Source of the DNA: Amycolatopsis mongoliensis
GTDB lineage: Bacteria > Actinomycetota > Actinomycetes > Mycobacteriales > Pseudonocardiaceae
NCBI RefSeq assembly: GCF_030285665.1
Contig: NZ_CP127295.1
Coordinates: forward strand, 2,790,001-2,854,000
DNA: 64,000 bases
Direction of reading: 5' to 3'
Both the position numbers and the translations under genes were made by a program. How positions within the stretch are numbered: the first letter of the stretch is position 1; each line of letters opens with the position of its first letter. Below, one piece after another: positions 17,391-24,962 of the stretch. Under the pieces are notes generated by a model. That model did not search any database and was not told the origin of the DNA. It saw only the letters and a program-made list of their open reading frames with translations.

Positions 17391-18097
17391 CGGGCCCCTT
17401 TCGGATCGCCGGTCTCTGCGGTGCGCTCGCCCGGGAGCCCGAAGGCGATCCGGTCGATGAAATCCGTGATGTGCTTGCGAAGCAGGTGTTCGGCCTGCCG
17501 GGCGTTCCCGCTCTCGGCGGCGGTCAGGATCGCGCGGTGTTCGCCCGCTTCACCCTGCCACGTCGGGCTGATGCCCCAGCCGGTGGCGGTGATCAGCGCG
17601 GCCTGGTCGCGCAGGCCGTCGAGGATCTCGATCAGCAGCGGATTCCCGCACCCGGAGTAGAGCGCGCGGTGGAACAGCCGGTTGGTCAGGCTGGCCTTGG
17701 CGCGGTCGGCGGCTGCGCTGCCGGTGTCGACCTCGGCCAGGACCTGCCGCGCCTCGCCGAAGTCCGCACCGCGCTCGACAGCGCGTCGGACGGCTTCGGG
17801 CTCGAGGAGCGCGCGCAAGTCGTAGACCGCGTACGCGCTCTCGGCGTCCATGACCCGGACCGCGGCCCCCTTGTACGTGCTCATCGTGACCAAACCGGAA
17901 CCGGCCAGGATTCGCAGCGCTTCGCGCACCGGGGTCTTCGACACCCCCAGCAGGGCGCCCACCTCGGCCTCGACGAGCGTTTCGCCCGGTTCGAACTCCC
18001 CGCTCAAGATCGATTCCTTGATGGCGTCACGCACGAAATCCGTGCGCGAGACGGGCGGCGGCGGCCTCCGGGCCGAAGCAGAGCTCGCCACTGGCAT
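17387..18097 (-). CDS. GntR-family (FadR/FCD) regulator
   Basis: A 236-residue protein. The winged helix is at ~15-80 (EAEVGALLGVSKTPVREALR) and the FCD helical domain at ~90-220 has the metal-ligand pattern D...H...H (RLFHRALYSG, GEHRAILTA). FCD proteins sense sugar acids and other carboxylates. ATG 18097 is preferred over an upstream in-frame start because it leaves an FCD protein of normal size. It overlaps the DapA-like gene (ATGA) and sits 56 bp from the divergent importer, so it should control both. Confidence 0.88.
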   Translation of the reverse strand: MPVASSASARRPPPPVSRTDFVRDAIKESILSGEFEPGETLVEAEVGALLGVSKTPVREALRILAGSGLVTMSTYKGAAVRVMDAESAYAVYDLRALLEPEAVRRAVERGADFGEARQVLAEVDTGSAAADRAKASLTNRLFHRALYSGCGNPLLIEILDGLRDQAALITATGWGISPTWQGEAGEHRAILTAAESGNARQAEHLLRKHITDFIDRIAFGLPGERTAETGDPKGAR

Positions 18098-18153
18098 GTC
18101 CGATCTGATATACGATGCGACATACAACATTATCACGGACCCAGGGAGCAGCC
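18098..18153. promoter_or_regulatory. Divergent GntR / ABC importer promoter
   Basis: This 56-bp, unusually AT-rich gap must drive both directions. GATATAC and GACATAC lie 12 bp apart in direct orientation (near 18107 and 18119) and could be GntR half-sites. CATTAT at 18128-18133 is a plausible -10 box for the importer. AGGGAG at 18143 is the ribosome-binding site of the binding protein. Confidence 0.45.
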
Positions 18154-19380
18154 ATGCAGCGTCGCACCGGCTTCCGATTCCGACGAGTGCTCCTGGCGGC
18201 CGGCCTCGCCGCCGGACTGGCGGCCTGTGGCGCGCCCGGCGGCGACGGCGGTCAGGCGGCGGATCCCCAGGCCGTCCCCGACAAGCCGAGCAAGCCCGTC
18301 GACCTGAACATCCTCGACGTCGCGGGCAACCTGCAGCTCACCAAGCAGATGATCGAGAACTTCAAGGCCGCACACCCGGAAGTGCTCTCGAAGGTCACGT
18401 ACTCGACGGCGCCCGCGCCGAGCATGGCGGGCAAGCTGAAAGCCGAACAGGACGGCGGCGTCGCCCAGACGCACCTGGTTCTCAGCGGCACGGACGGCCT
18501 GTCCGCCGGCATCGCGAACGGCACCCTGACGAAGGTCCTCCCGGACTTTTCGAGCCGGTTCCCGAACCTGATGCAGAACTACCTCGAGCCCGCGGCCAAG
18601 ATGCAGGAGCTGGCCAACGGCTACGGCGTCGAGGTCGTCTACTACCCGTCCGGCCCGCTGCTGGAGTTCAACCCGGGAGCGGTGCCGGCGGCGCCGACGT
18701 CCCCGCAGGAGCTGCTCGACTGGGCCAAGGCGCACCCGGAGAAGTTCCAGTACGCACAGCCGTCGAACTCCGGCCCGGGCCGGACGTTCCTGATGGGCCT
18801 GCCGTACCTGCTCGGCGACAAGGACCCGAAGGACCCGGACAAGGGCTGGGACAAGACCTGGGCGTTCCTGCAGGAGCTGGGCAAGTACGTGAAGTACTAC
18901 CCGTCCGGCACCACCGAGACGATGAAGAACCTCGCGTCCGGTGCGGTGGACATGGTCATGTCGACGACCGGCTGGGACATCAACCCGCGCAAGCTCGGCA
19001 CGGTGCCCAACACGGTGAAGACCGCGATCATGCAGCCGATGCACTGGGTCACCGACGCCCAGTACGCCCTGATCCCCAAGGGCCTCTCGCCCGACCAGGA
19101 GTCGGCGATCCTGCAGCTGGTCGCGTGGATGCTGAAGCCGGACCAGCAGGCGATCGCCTACGACGACGGCTACTTCTACCCCGGCCCGGCGGTCAAGGAC
19201 GTCACGCTGCAGATGGCGCCGCAGAAGAGCCAGGACACGATCAAGCAGTTCGGGCGCCCGGAGTACGAGCAGTGGATCGCGCAGTACCCCAAGGAGACCT
19301 CGCTGCCGGCCGAGCAGCAGGTCAAGGCGTTCGACAAGTGGAACCAGCTGGTCGGCGGCTCGAAGGTCGGCAAGAAGTGA
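18154..19380 (+). CDS. ABC importer substrate-binding lipoprotein (family 1 type)
   Basis: A 408-residue lipoprotein. The signal (RRVLLAAGLAAGLAACGAPG) ends in a lipobox with Cys as the first mature residue. The rest is a type II periplasmic-binding fold (ALIPKGLSPDQESAILQLVA, then QQAIAYDDGYFYPG near the hinge) like those of PotD/YnjB/phosphonate-type importers. It captures the substrate outside the membrane. The first gene of an importer operon with 4-base overlaps throughout. The ligand cannot be read from sequence; the neighbouring sugar-acid-type lyase and FCD regulator hint at a carboxylate. Confidence 0.87.
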   Translation: MQRRTGFRFRRVLLAAGLAAGLAACGAPGGDGGQAADPQAVPDKPSKPVDLNILDVAGNLQLTKQMIENFKAAHPEVLSKVTYSTAPAPSMAGKLKAEQDGGVAQTHLVLSGTDGLSAGIANGTLTKVLPDFSSRFPNLMQNYLEPAAKMQELANGYGVEVVYYPSGPLLEFNPGAVPAAPTSPQELLDWAKAHPEKFQYAQPSNSGPGRTFLMGLPYLLGDKDPKDPDKGWDKTWAFLQELGKYVKYYPSGTTETMKNLASGAVDMVMSTTGWDINPRKLGTVPNTVKTAIMQPMHWVTDAQYALIPKGLSPDQESAILQLVAWMLKPDQQAIAYDDGYFYPGPAVKDVTLQMAPQKSQDTIKQFGRPEYEQWIAQYPKETSLPAEQQVKAFDKWNQLVGGSKVGKK

Positions 19381-20420
19381 CGTTCGAGCAGCTCCGGCTG
19401 GACGGCGTGTCCCGGAGCTTCGGCACCGCGAACGCCCTGAGCGGCCTCGACCTCGCCATCGCGCGCGGCGAGTTCGTGGCCCTGCTCGGCCCGTCCGGCT
19501 GCGGCAAGTCGACCGCGCTGAACTGCCTGGCCGGCCTGCTGCCCCTGACCGGCGGCAGCATCTGGCTCGACGACGCCCGCATCGACGGGCAGCCCCCGGA
19601 GCAGCGCGGGTTCGGGATGGTCTTCCAGAACTACGCGCTGTTCCCGCACATGACGGTCCGCGCCAACGTCGGCTTCGGCCTCAAGATGCGCAAGGTCGCC
19701 CGCGCCGACGCCCGCCGGCGGGTCGACGAGGCGTTGCGTCTGGTGCAGCTCACCGACCACGCGGCGAAGTTCCCCGCGCAGCTCTCCGGCGGGCAGCAGC
19801 AGCGCGTCGCCATCGCCCGGGCCGTGGTGCTGGAGCCCCCGGTCGTCCTGATGGACGAGCCGCTGTCCAACCTGGACGCCAAGCTCCGCCTCGAGATGCG
19901 GATGGAGATCCGCCGCCTCCACCAGACGCTCGGCTTGACCACGGTCTACGTCACCCACGACCAGGAGGAAGCCCTGTCCCTGGCCGACCGCCTGGTGGTC
20001 CTGCGCGACGGCGAGGTGCAGCAGATCGGCACCCCCGAGGAGGTCTACGCCCAGCCGGTGAACAGCTACGTCGCGTCGTTCATGGGCTACCGCAACCTCC
20101 TGGACGTGACGGTCACCGGAGCCGCCGGTTCCTCGGTCACCGTGGAAGGCGCGGGAGCCCGGCTGACGGGCCGCGGCTCACTCGCGGAGGGCCCGGCGAA
20201 GGTCGCGATCCGCCCCGAGGACTTCGTGGTCGGCGACGGCGCGGAGAACGCCCTCGACGTGACGGTCGAGATCGTCGAATACCACGGCCGCGAGCTGTCG
20301 GTCTCGGCTCGGCTGGCGAGCGGGGTGCCGGTCTACTTCCGGACCGACAAGCGCCTCGCCCCCGGCGACACGGCGCAGATCGGCGTGCCGGCCGAGCGGG
20401 TCCTGGTGTTCGAGCCATGA
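19377..20420 (+). CDS. ABC importer ATP-binding protein
   Basis: A 347-residue ATPase of the PotA/FbpC type. Walker A is GPSGCGKST, the Q-loop is GMVFQNYALFP, the signature LSGGQQQR, Walker B VVLMDEPLSNLDAK, and the H-loop YVTHDQEEALSLAD. Residues ~240-347 form the TOBE domain (KVAIRPEDFVVGDG). It powers the importer from the cytoplasm. The GTG start overlaps the stop of the binding-protein gene (GTGA). Confidence 0.93.
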   Translation: MTFEQLRLDGVSRSFGTANALSGLDLAIARGEFVALLGPSGCGKSTALNCLAGLLPLTGGSIWLDDARIDGQPPEQRGFGMVFQNYALFPHMTVRANVGFGLKMRKVARADARRRVDEALRLVQLTDHAAKFPAQLSGGQQQRVAIARAVVLEPPVVLMDEPLSNLDAKLRLEMRMEIRRLHQTLGLTTVYVTHDQEEALSLADRLVVLRDGEVQQIGTPEEVYAQPVNSYVASFMGYRNLLDVTVTGAAGSSVTVEGAGARLTGRGSLAEGPAKVAIRPEDFVVGDGAENALDVTVEIVEYHGRELSVSARLASGVPVYFRTDKRLAPGDTAQIGVPAERVLVFEP

Positions 20421-20473
20421 CCGCCGCGACGATGGGCGTCCCGCCCGAACCCGTTCCGGTGGCCGCGTCATGA
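20417..20473 (+). CDS. 18-residue mini-ORF between ATPase and permease genes
   Basis: ATG at 20417 overlaps the ATPase stop (ATGA) and the mini-ORF ends in TGA at 20471-20473, which overlaps the permease ATG at 20470. It encodes MTAATMGVPPEPVPVAAS. It begins with the same ATGACCGCCG as the permease gene, which suggests a local duplication. A ribosome finishing the ATPase would pass through it to reach the permease start. The product itself is unlikely to have a function. Confidence 0.5.
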   Translation: MTAATMGVPPEPVPVAAS

Positions 20474-21363
20474 CCGCCGTCGCGAGTGCTCGCCCGGCCC
20501 TGCGCCACCGCCTGGCCGAGCGCGGCATCGACCGCACCCTGCTCCTGCTCGTGCCCGGCCTGCTGGTCACCGCCTGCCTGTTCCTCTACCCCTTCCTCTA
20601 CGGCCTCCAGTTGTCCTTCGCCCCACGCCGGGGCGGCGTCTTCGCCAACTACGCGCGCTTCTTCGGCGACCCCTACCTCCGCGACACCATCTGGACGACG
20701 CTCGGCATCGCGCTGCCCGCGACGTTCATCAACGTGCTCGCCAGCATCCCGATCGCGTACGTGATGCGCGGCCGCGTCCGCGGCAAGCGCCTCCTGACGA
20801 CGATCCTCGTCGTGCCGATCACGCTCGGCACGGTGCTCACCGCGCAGGGCCTGATCATGTACGGCGGGCCGGCGGGCTGGCTGAACAAGGTGCTCACCGT
20901 CCTCGGCATCACCGACGAACCGCTCCCGCTGATCCACAACTACACCGGCGTGCTGCTCTCCCTGGTGATCACCGGCTTCCCGTTCTCCTTCCTGCTGACG
21001 TTGTCCTATCTCTCGGGCATCGACCCCTCCTTGGAGAAGGCGGCCGCGACCCTCGGCGCGAACTGGGCCCAGCGCTTCCGGCGCATCACACTGCCTCTGC
21101 TGGCCCCCGGCCTGGCGATCACCTTCTGCCTCTCGTTCGTGATGGCGTTCTCGGTCTTCCCCTCGGCGCAGCTCGTCGGCGACCCCGCGAACGAGACCCG
21201 CGTCATCTCGATCGCGGCCTACCACGCCGCGTTCGAGGAGTACGACTACTCGATGGGCTCGGCCGTCGCGATGCTCATGGCGGTGGTCATGCTGATCGTG
21301 ATCGGCCTGGTCATGGCGTGGCGCGGCACGCTGTACCGCGGAGCGACCGGAGGCAAGGGATGA
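20470..21363 (+). CDS. ABC importer permease (PotB-like)
   Basis: A 297-residue membrane protein with six predicted helices. The coupling-helix EAA loop is seen as LEKAAATLGANWAQRFRRIT with LPLLAPG after it. This is the first of two permeases that form the channel. It is translationally coupled through the 18-codon mini-ORF upstream and overlaps the next permease by 4 bases. Confidence 0.9.
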   Translation: MTAVASARPALRHRLAERGIDRTLLLLVPGLLVTACLFLYPFLYGLQLSFAPRRGGVFANYARFFGDPYLRDTIWTTLGIALPATFINVLASIPIAYVMRGRVRGKRLLTTILVVPITLGTVLTAQGLIMYGGPAGWLNKVLTVLGITDEPLPLIHNYTGVLLSLVITGFPFSFLLTLSYLSGIDPSLEKAAATLGANWAQRFRRITLPLLAPGLAITFCLSFVMAFSVFPSAQLVGDPANETRVISIAAYHAAFEEYDYSMGSAVAMLMAVVMLIVIGLVMAWRGTLYRGATGGKG

Positions 21364-22187
21364 CCGGTTGGGTCGCGCGTCCCGGACGTTGGGTCGTCTG
21401 GGCCATCGTCGTGTTCTTCTTCGTCAACCTCGCCGGTGTGGTGCTCTCGGTGGTCGTCGACTCGTTCGGCAAGCAGTGGTTCGGCACCTGGCTCCCGGAC
21501 GGCTTCACCACCCACTGGTACGCCGACGCCTGGCGTGAGTTCGGCCTGTCCGACGTCCTCCTCGCCACGGCGATCGTCGCGCTGGTGGTGATCGCCGTGT
21601 CGGTGGCGGTCGGCGTCCCGGCCGCCTACGCGCTGGCCCGCCGCTCGTTCCCCGGCAAGCGCCTGGTGATGCTGCTGTTCGTGCTGCCGATCCTGATCCC
21701 TCCCATCACCTACGGCATCCCGCTGGCCACCGTGCTCTACAAGTTCCACCTGGCCGGCACGATCACCGGCGTCATCCTGGCGAACCTGGTGCCCTCGGTG
21801 CCGTTCGTCGTGCTGACCATGACGCCGTTCATCGAGCAGATCGACCCGAAGATCGAAGCCGCCGCGCGCATGTCCGGCGCACGCACGATCTCGGTGTTCA
21901 CCCGGATCCTGGGCCCGCTGCTGCTGCCGGGGATCCTGGCCGCCTCGATCCTCGTGCTGGTCCGGACGGTCGGCATGTTCGAGCTGACGTTCCTCACCGC
22001 CGGCCCGGACTCGACGACCCTCGTCGTGGCGCTCTACAACTCCGTGTTCGCCGCGGGCATCCGGGCCAACCAGTCGGTCGACGCCATGGCGACCATCTAC
22101 ACCGCTTCCATGCTCGTGCTCCTTCTCGTCGCGCTGCGGTTCGTGAACCCGACCCAGCTGGTCACCCGGATCCGGGAGGAGACCTAG
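21360..22187 (+). CDS. ABC importer permease (PotC-like)
   Basis: A 275-residue membrane protein with six helices and the EAA loop IEAAARMSGARTISVFTRIL. ATG 21360 overlaps the stop of the first permease. It is the last gene of the importer. A weak hairpin, CGACTT/AAGTCG (22206-22226), follows and may terminate the operon. Confidence 0.9.
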   Translation: MTGWVARPGRWVVWAIVVFFFVNLAGVVLSVVVDSFGKQWFGTWLPDGFTTHWYADAWREFGLSDVLLATAIVALVVIAVSVAVGVPAAYALARRSFPGKRLVMLLFVLPILIPPITYGIPLATVLYKFHLAGTITGVILANLVPSVPFVVLTMTPFIEQIDPKIEAAARMSGARTISVFTRILGPLLLPGILAASILVLVRTVGMFELTFLTAGPDSTTLVVALYNSVFAAGIRANQSVDAMATIYTASMLVLLLVALRFVNPTQLVTRIREET

Positions 22188-22261
22188 TCCGTTCGCTCAC
22201 GTGATCGACTTTACCGCGCGAAGTCGAACAGGTGATCGACACGATCGGGCGAACCTGACCC

Positions 22262-22298
22262 TTGCGCCTCCCCCGAGGGGAGGTGCCACGCTGGCGGC
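22262..22298 (+). promoter_or_regulatory. MerR-type promoter with operator in a 20-bp spacer
   Basis: TTGCGC (22262-22267) and CACGCT (22288-22293) are separated by 20 bp. The spacer holds a palindrome, CCTCCCC-CGA-GGGGAGG (22267-22283). Over-long spacers with a dyad are the hallmark of promoters activated by DNA twisting by MerR proteins. The ATG of the merR gene lies 6 bases after the -10 box, so the transcript is probably leaderless. Confidence 0.6.
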
Positions 22299-23138
22299 AT
22301 GCGGTACTCGATCGGCGAGCTGGCGCGCCGGACCGGCCTGACGGTCAAGGCCGTCCGGTTCTACTCCGACCGCGGTCTCCTGCCGCCGTCCGGGCGCAAC
22401 GCCGCAGGTCAACGCCGTTACGACGACGCCGCACGCAGCCGGCTCGACCTCATCCGCACCCTCCGGGACCTCGGCGTCGGCCTCGCCACGATCCGGCGGG
22501 TCGTCGACGGCGAAGCGACCGTCGCCGACGTCGCGGCGCAGCACGCCGAGGCCCTGGAGGTGCAGATCCGCGTGCTGCGTGTGCGCCAAGCGGTGCTGAC
22601 GGCCGTGGCGAAACGCAGTTCGACCCCGGAGGAGACGACCATCGTGCACGAACTGGCCCGGCTGTCCGAAGAGGAACGACGTCGCCTGGTGGCCGGCTTC
22701 CTCGCCGACGCCCTGGGTGGCCGGCCCGACCTCGCGGGCATCGCGCGCACCCTGACCCCCGAACTGCCGGAGGACGCGAGCCCCGAGCAGCTCGAAGCCT
22801 GGATCGAGCTGGCCGAACTGGTGCAGGACGAAGAGTTCCGCGCGATCCTGCGTCGGCTCGCGGAGCAGCACGAAGGCGGCTTGCGCCGCGACCTCGCCGC
22901 CGAGGTGCGCGACGCCGTCACACCGGCCCTCGAAGCCGGAATCGCCCCGGACTCGCCGGCGGCCGGGGCGATCGTCGACGGTCTCGGCCGCGATCCCGCT
23001 CGGCTGCGGGAATGGCTGGCCCTCGTCGACGATCCCCGGCGTGAGCGCTACCTGCGGCTGCTCGCGGTGGTCAACGGCTGGGCCGCCCCGGAAAGCCTGG
23101 CGCCGGCGTTCGGCTGGCTGGCCGCGGCTACGGCTTGA
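22299..23138 (+). CDS. MerR-family transcriptional regulator
   Basis: A 279-residue protein. Residues 1-70 are the MerR winged helix (MRYSIGELARRTGLTVKAVR, FYSDRGLLPPSGRNAAGQRRY). A coiled-coil linker follows, then a ~180-residue helical C-terminal domain (LSEEERRRLVAGFLADALGG) of the kind that binds organic ligands; it has no Cys pair, so a metal sensor is unlikely. It probably autoregulates through the palindrome just upstream. The last 11 bases overlap the convergent ThrRS-like gene. Confidence 0.88.
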   Translation: MRYSIGELARRTGLTVKAVRFYSDRGLLPPSGRNAAGQRRYDDAARSRLDLIRTLRDLGVGLATIRRVVDGEATVADVAAQHAEALEVQIRVLRVRQAVLTAVAKRSSTPEETTIVHELARLSEEERRRLVAGFLADALGGRPDLAGIARTLTPELPEDASPEQLEAWIELAELVQDEEFRAILRRLAEQHEGGLRRDLAAEVRDAVTPALEAGIAPDSPAAGAIVDGLGRDPARLREWLALVDDPRRERYLRLLAVVNGWAAPESLAPAFGWLAAATA

Positions 23139-24297
23139 CCTCCGCCCTGATCTCCGCCAGTGCCTCGTCGACCGGCTGCGCGTCGACCCGGCGTCCGTCG
23201 CGCAGCCGCAGGGAAAGCTGCCCCGCGGCGACTTCCTGCGGGCCGAGCACGGCCTGGTACGGCACCAGCCGCCCGTCCCGGATCCGCGCACCGAGGCTGC
23301 CTTCCTGCGCGATCTCGACGCGCAGGTCGTCGCATCGGTCCAGGATCCCCTGTGCATAGGGCAATTCGGCCGAGGACAACGGCAACAGCTGCAGCTGCAC
23401 CGGCGCCAGCCAGGCCGGGAACGCACCGCCGTGGACCTCGACGAGCTGCGCCACCGCGCGTTCGACGCTGCCGATGATGCTGCGGTGCACCATGGCCGGC
23501 CGGTGCTTCGCCGCGTCCGCGCCGACGTACTCGAGGCCGAACTGCTCGGGCTGGTGGAAATCGATCTGCACGGTGGAAAGGGTCGATTCGCGGCCCGCGC
23601 TGTCGACGATCTGGACGTCGATCTTCGGCCCGTAGAACGCCGCCTCGCCCTCCACGGCGTCGTAGGGGAGCCCGTCGAGGACCGAACGCAGGATGCCGAC
23701 GGCGCGGTCCCAGTCGCCGTCGACGTACTTCCCGCCGGGGCCGGGAAGCGAAAGCCGGTAGCGCGCCGGGCTGATGCCGAGCGCGTCGTAAGCCCGCCGG
23801 ATCATGGCCAGCGCCGCGGCTGCCTCGGCTTCGACCTGCTCGGGGGTGCAGAAGATGTGCGCGTCGTTGAGCTGGATCGCGCGCACCCGGCTCAGCCCGC
23901 CGAGCACGCCGGAGAGCTCGCTGCGGTACATCCCGCCGATCTCGGCGATGCGTAGCGGGAGTTCGCGGTAGCTGTGGCCGCGTGCCCGGTAGATCAGCGC
24001 GTGGTGCGGGCAGAGGCTCGGCCGCAGCACGAGCTGCTCACCGCCGACGTCCATGGGCGGGTACATGTCGTCGCGGTAGTGCGACCAGTGCCCGGAGATC
24101 TCGTACAGCTCCCGTTTGCCGAGCACCGGCGAGTGGACGTGCCGGTACCCCGCGCGCCGTTCGAGGCCGCGGACGTACTCCTCGAGGCTGTGGCGGATGA
24201 TCGCGCCGTCGGGCAGCCAGTAGGGCAGGCCGGCGCCGATGAGCGGGTCGGTGTCGAACAGGCCGAGCTCGCGGCCGAGCTTGCGGTGGTCGGGCAT
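23128..24297 (-). CDS. Short threonyl-tRNA synthetase paralogue (catalytic and anticodon domains only)
   Basis: A 389-residue class II synthetase. It begins exactly where the catalytic domain of full-length ThrRS begins (PDHRKLGRELGLF) and lacks the N-terminal TGS and editing domains (~240 residues in E. coli ThrRS). The zinc ligands are kept: Cys96 (RPSLCPHH), His147 (NDAHIFC) and His271 (MVHRSIIGS), with the same spacing as Cys334/His385/His511 of E. coli. Motif 2 (MYRSELSG) and the C-terminal anticodon-binding domain (AWLAPVQLQLLP) are present. It should charge tRNA-Thr or a related acceptor without proofreading, possibly as an inhibitor-resistant copy. Expression is probably attenuated by the leader at 24382-24432. 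GAGGAG precedes the ATG. Confidence 0.85.
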   Translation of the reverse strand: MPDHRKLGRELGLFDTDPLIGAGLPYWLPDGAIIRHSLEEYVRGLERRAGYRHVHSPVLGKRELYEISGHWSHYRDDMYPPMDVGGEQLVLRPSLCPHHALIYRARGHSYRELPLRIAEIGGMYRSELSGVLGGLSRVRAIQLNDAHIFCTPEQVEAEAAAALAMIRRAYDALGISPARYRLSLPGPGGKYVDGDWDRAVGILRSVLDGLPYDAVEGEAAFYGPKIDVQIVDSAGRESTLSTVQIDFHQPEQFGLEYVGADAAKHRPAMVHRSIIGSVERAVAQLVEVHGGAFPAWLAPVQLQLLPLSSAELPYAQGILDRCDDLRVEIAQEGSLGARIRDGRLVPYQAVLGPQEVAAGQLSLRLRDGRRVDAQPVDEALAEIRAEVKP

Positions 24298-24336
24298 CGT
24301 GGACTCCTCGTGGACGACGAGGTGGCCGACCACAAG

Positions 24337-24372
24337 ACGAAAAGCCCGGGGCGACCGCCCCGGGCTTTTCGT
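24337..24372 (-). terminator. Attenuator hairpin ahead of the ThrRS-like gene
   Basis: A perfect 16-bp stem (24337-24352 with 24357-24372) with a 4-base loop. On the minus strand the 3' arm ends in GGGCTTTTCGTCTTGT, supplying the U-rich tail. It lies 9 bases after the leader-peptide stop and 39 bases before the ThrRS-like start. It overlaps an alternative pairing with the leader (24390-24396 with 24357-24363). Confidence 0.82.
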
Positions 24373-24381
24373 GAGAATGCT

Positions 24382-24432
24382 TCAGCGCGCCGGGACACTT
24401 TCCGGCGTCGTCGTGTTCGCTGCGCGCTTCAT
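24382..24432 (-). CDS. Threonine leader peptide (attenuator)
   Basis: A 17-codon ORF encoding MKRAANTTTPESVPAR. Codons 7-9 are three consecutive ACG Thr codons. It is followed by the 16-bp terminator stem and then the ThrRS-like gene, the classic layout of ribosome-mediated attenuation. A TANNNT -10 box (24440-24445) ends 7 bases before the ATG, so the transcript probably starts at or next to the ATG. GUCCCGG (codons 13-15) can pair with CCGGGGC of the terminator 5' arm: a ribosome stalled at Thr leaves it free, one at the stop covers it. Confidence 0.75.
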   Translation of the reverse strand: MKRAANTTTPESVPAR

Positions 24433-24465
24433 GTCTTCAACGGTAGTCAGGCCCGCCAGCCGTTT

Positions 24466-24933
24466 TCAGGAAGCCAGGAACAGCTCGAGCTGCTCGACGA
24501 CGAAAGCGTGGTCCTCGGCCTGCGGAAGCCCGGACACGCCGACCGTGCCGACCGGGCCGACCCCGCGGACGATCACCGGGAACACGCCGCCGTGGGCCGC
24601 GTACTCGTCCGGGTCCAGGCGCGAGTCCTCTTCGAACGAGCCGCCCTTCGCGCGGAACTGCGTGCCGACCAGGAAGGAGCTGTGGCCGTAGCGGTCCACG
24701 ACGCGGCTCTTGCGGTCGATCCACGCGTCGTTGTCGGCCGATGTGCCCGGCAGGGCGGCGTGGAAGAGCCGCTGGCCGTTGCGGCGGACCGAGATCGTCA
24801 CCGGCAGCCCGCGCTTCCGCGCCGCGGCCAGCAGCCGGTCGCCGAGGGCCAGGGCCGTCTCGTTGTCGAACTTCGTGAACTGGAGGCGTTCTTCCTGGTC
24901 AGCGAGCTGGGCGAGGCGATCGTCGTCGGTCAT
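24466..24933 (-). CDS. UPF0303 / heme-degrading-domain (GlcG/HbpS-like) protein
   Basis: A 155-residue protein. LFHAALPGTSADNDAWIDRK and YAAHGGVFPVIVRGVGPVGT are the conserved blocks of the UPF0303 family, whose fold is shared with heme-binding HbpS and GlcG. The biochemical role is not established. It ends 33 bases before the leader peptide of the ThrRS-like gene, which has its own promoter. An imperfect palindrome lies just upstream at 24941-24962. Confidence 0.82.
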   Translation of the reverse strand: MTDDDRLAQLADQEERLQFTKFDNETALALGDRLLAAARKRGLPVTISVRRNGQRLFHAALPGTSADNDAWIDRKSRVVDRYGHSSFLVGTQFRAKGGSFEEDSRLDPDEYAAHGGVFPVIVRGVGPVGTVGVSGLPQAEDHAFVVEQLELFLAS

Positions 24934-24940
24934 CCGCCTA

Positions 24941-24962
24941 TTAAATCAACACTGTTGTTTAA
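24941..24962. promoter_or_regulatory. AT-rich imperfect palindrome upstream of the UPF0303 gene
   Basis: TTAAATCAACA and TGTTGTTTAA face each other around a single C, with one unpaired base. It lies 8 bases upstream of the UPF0303 ATG and covers the VOC stop codon. Its size and AT-rich symmetry suggest an operator for an unknown regulator. Confidence 0.4.
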
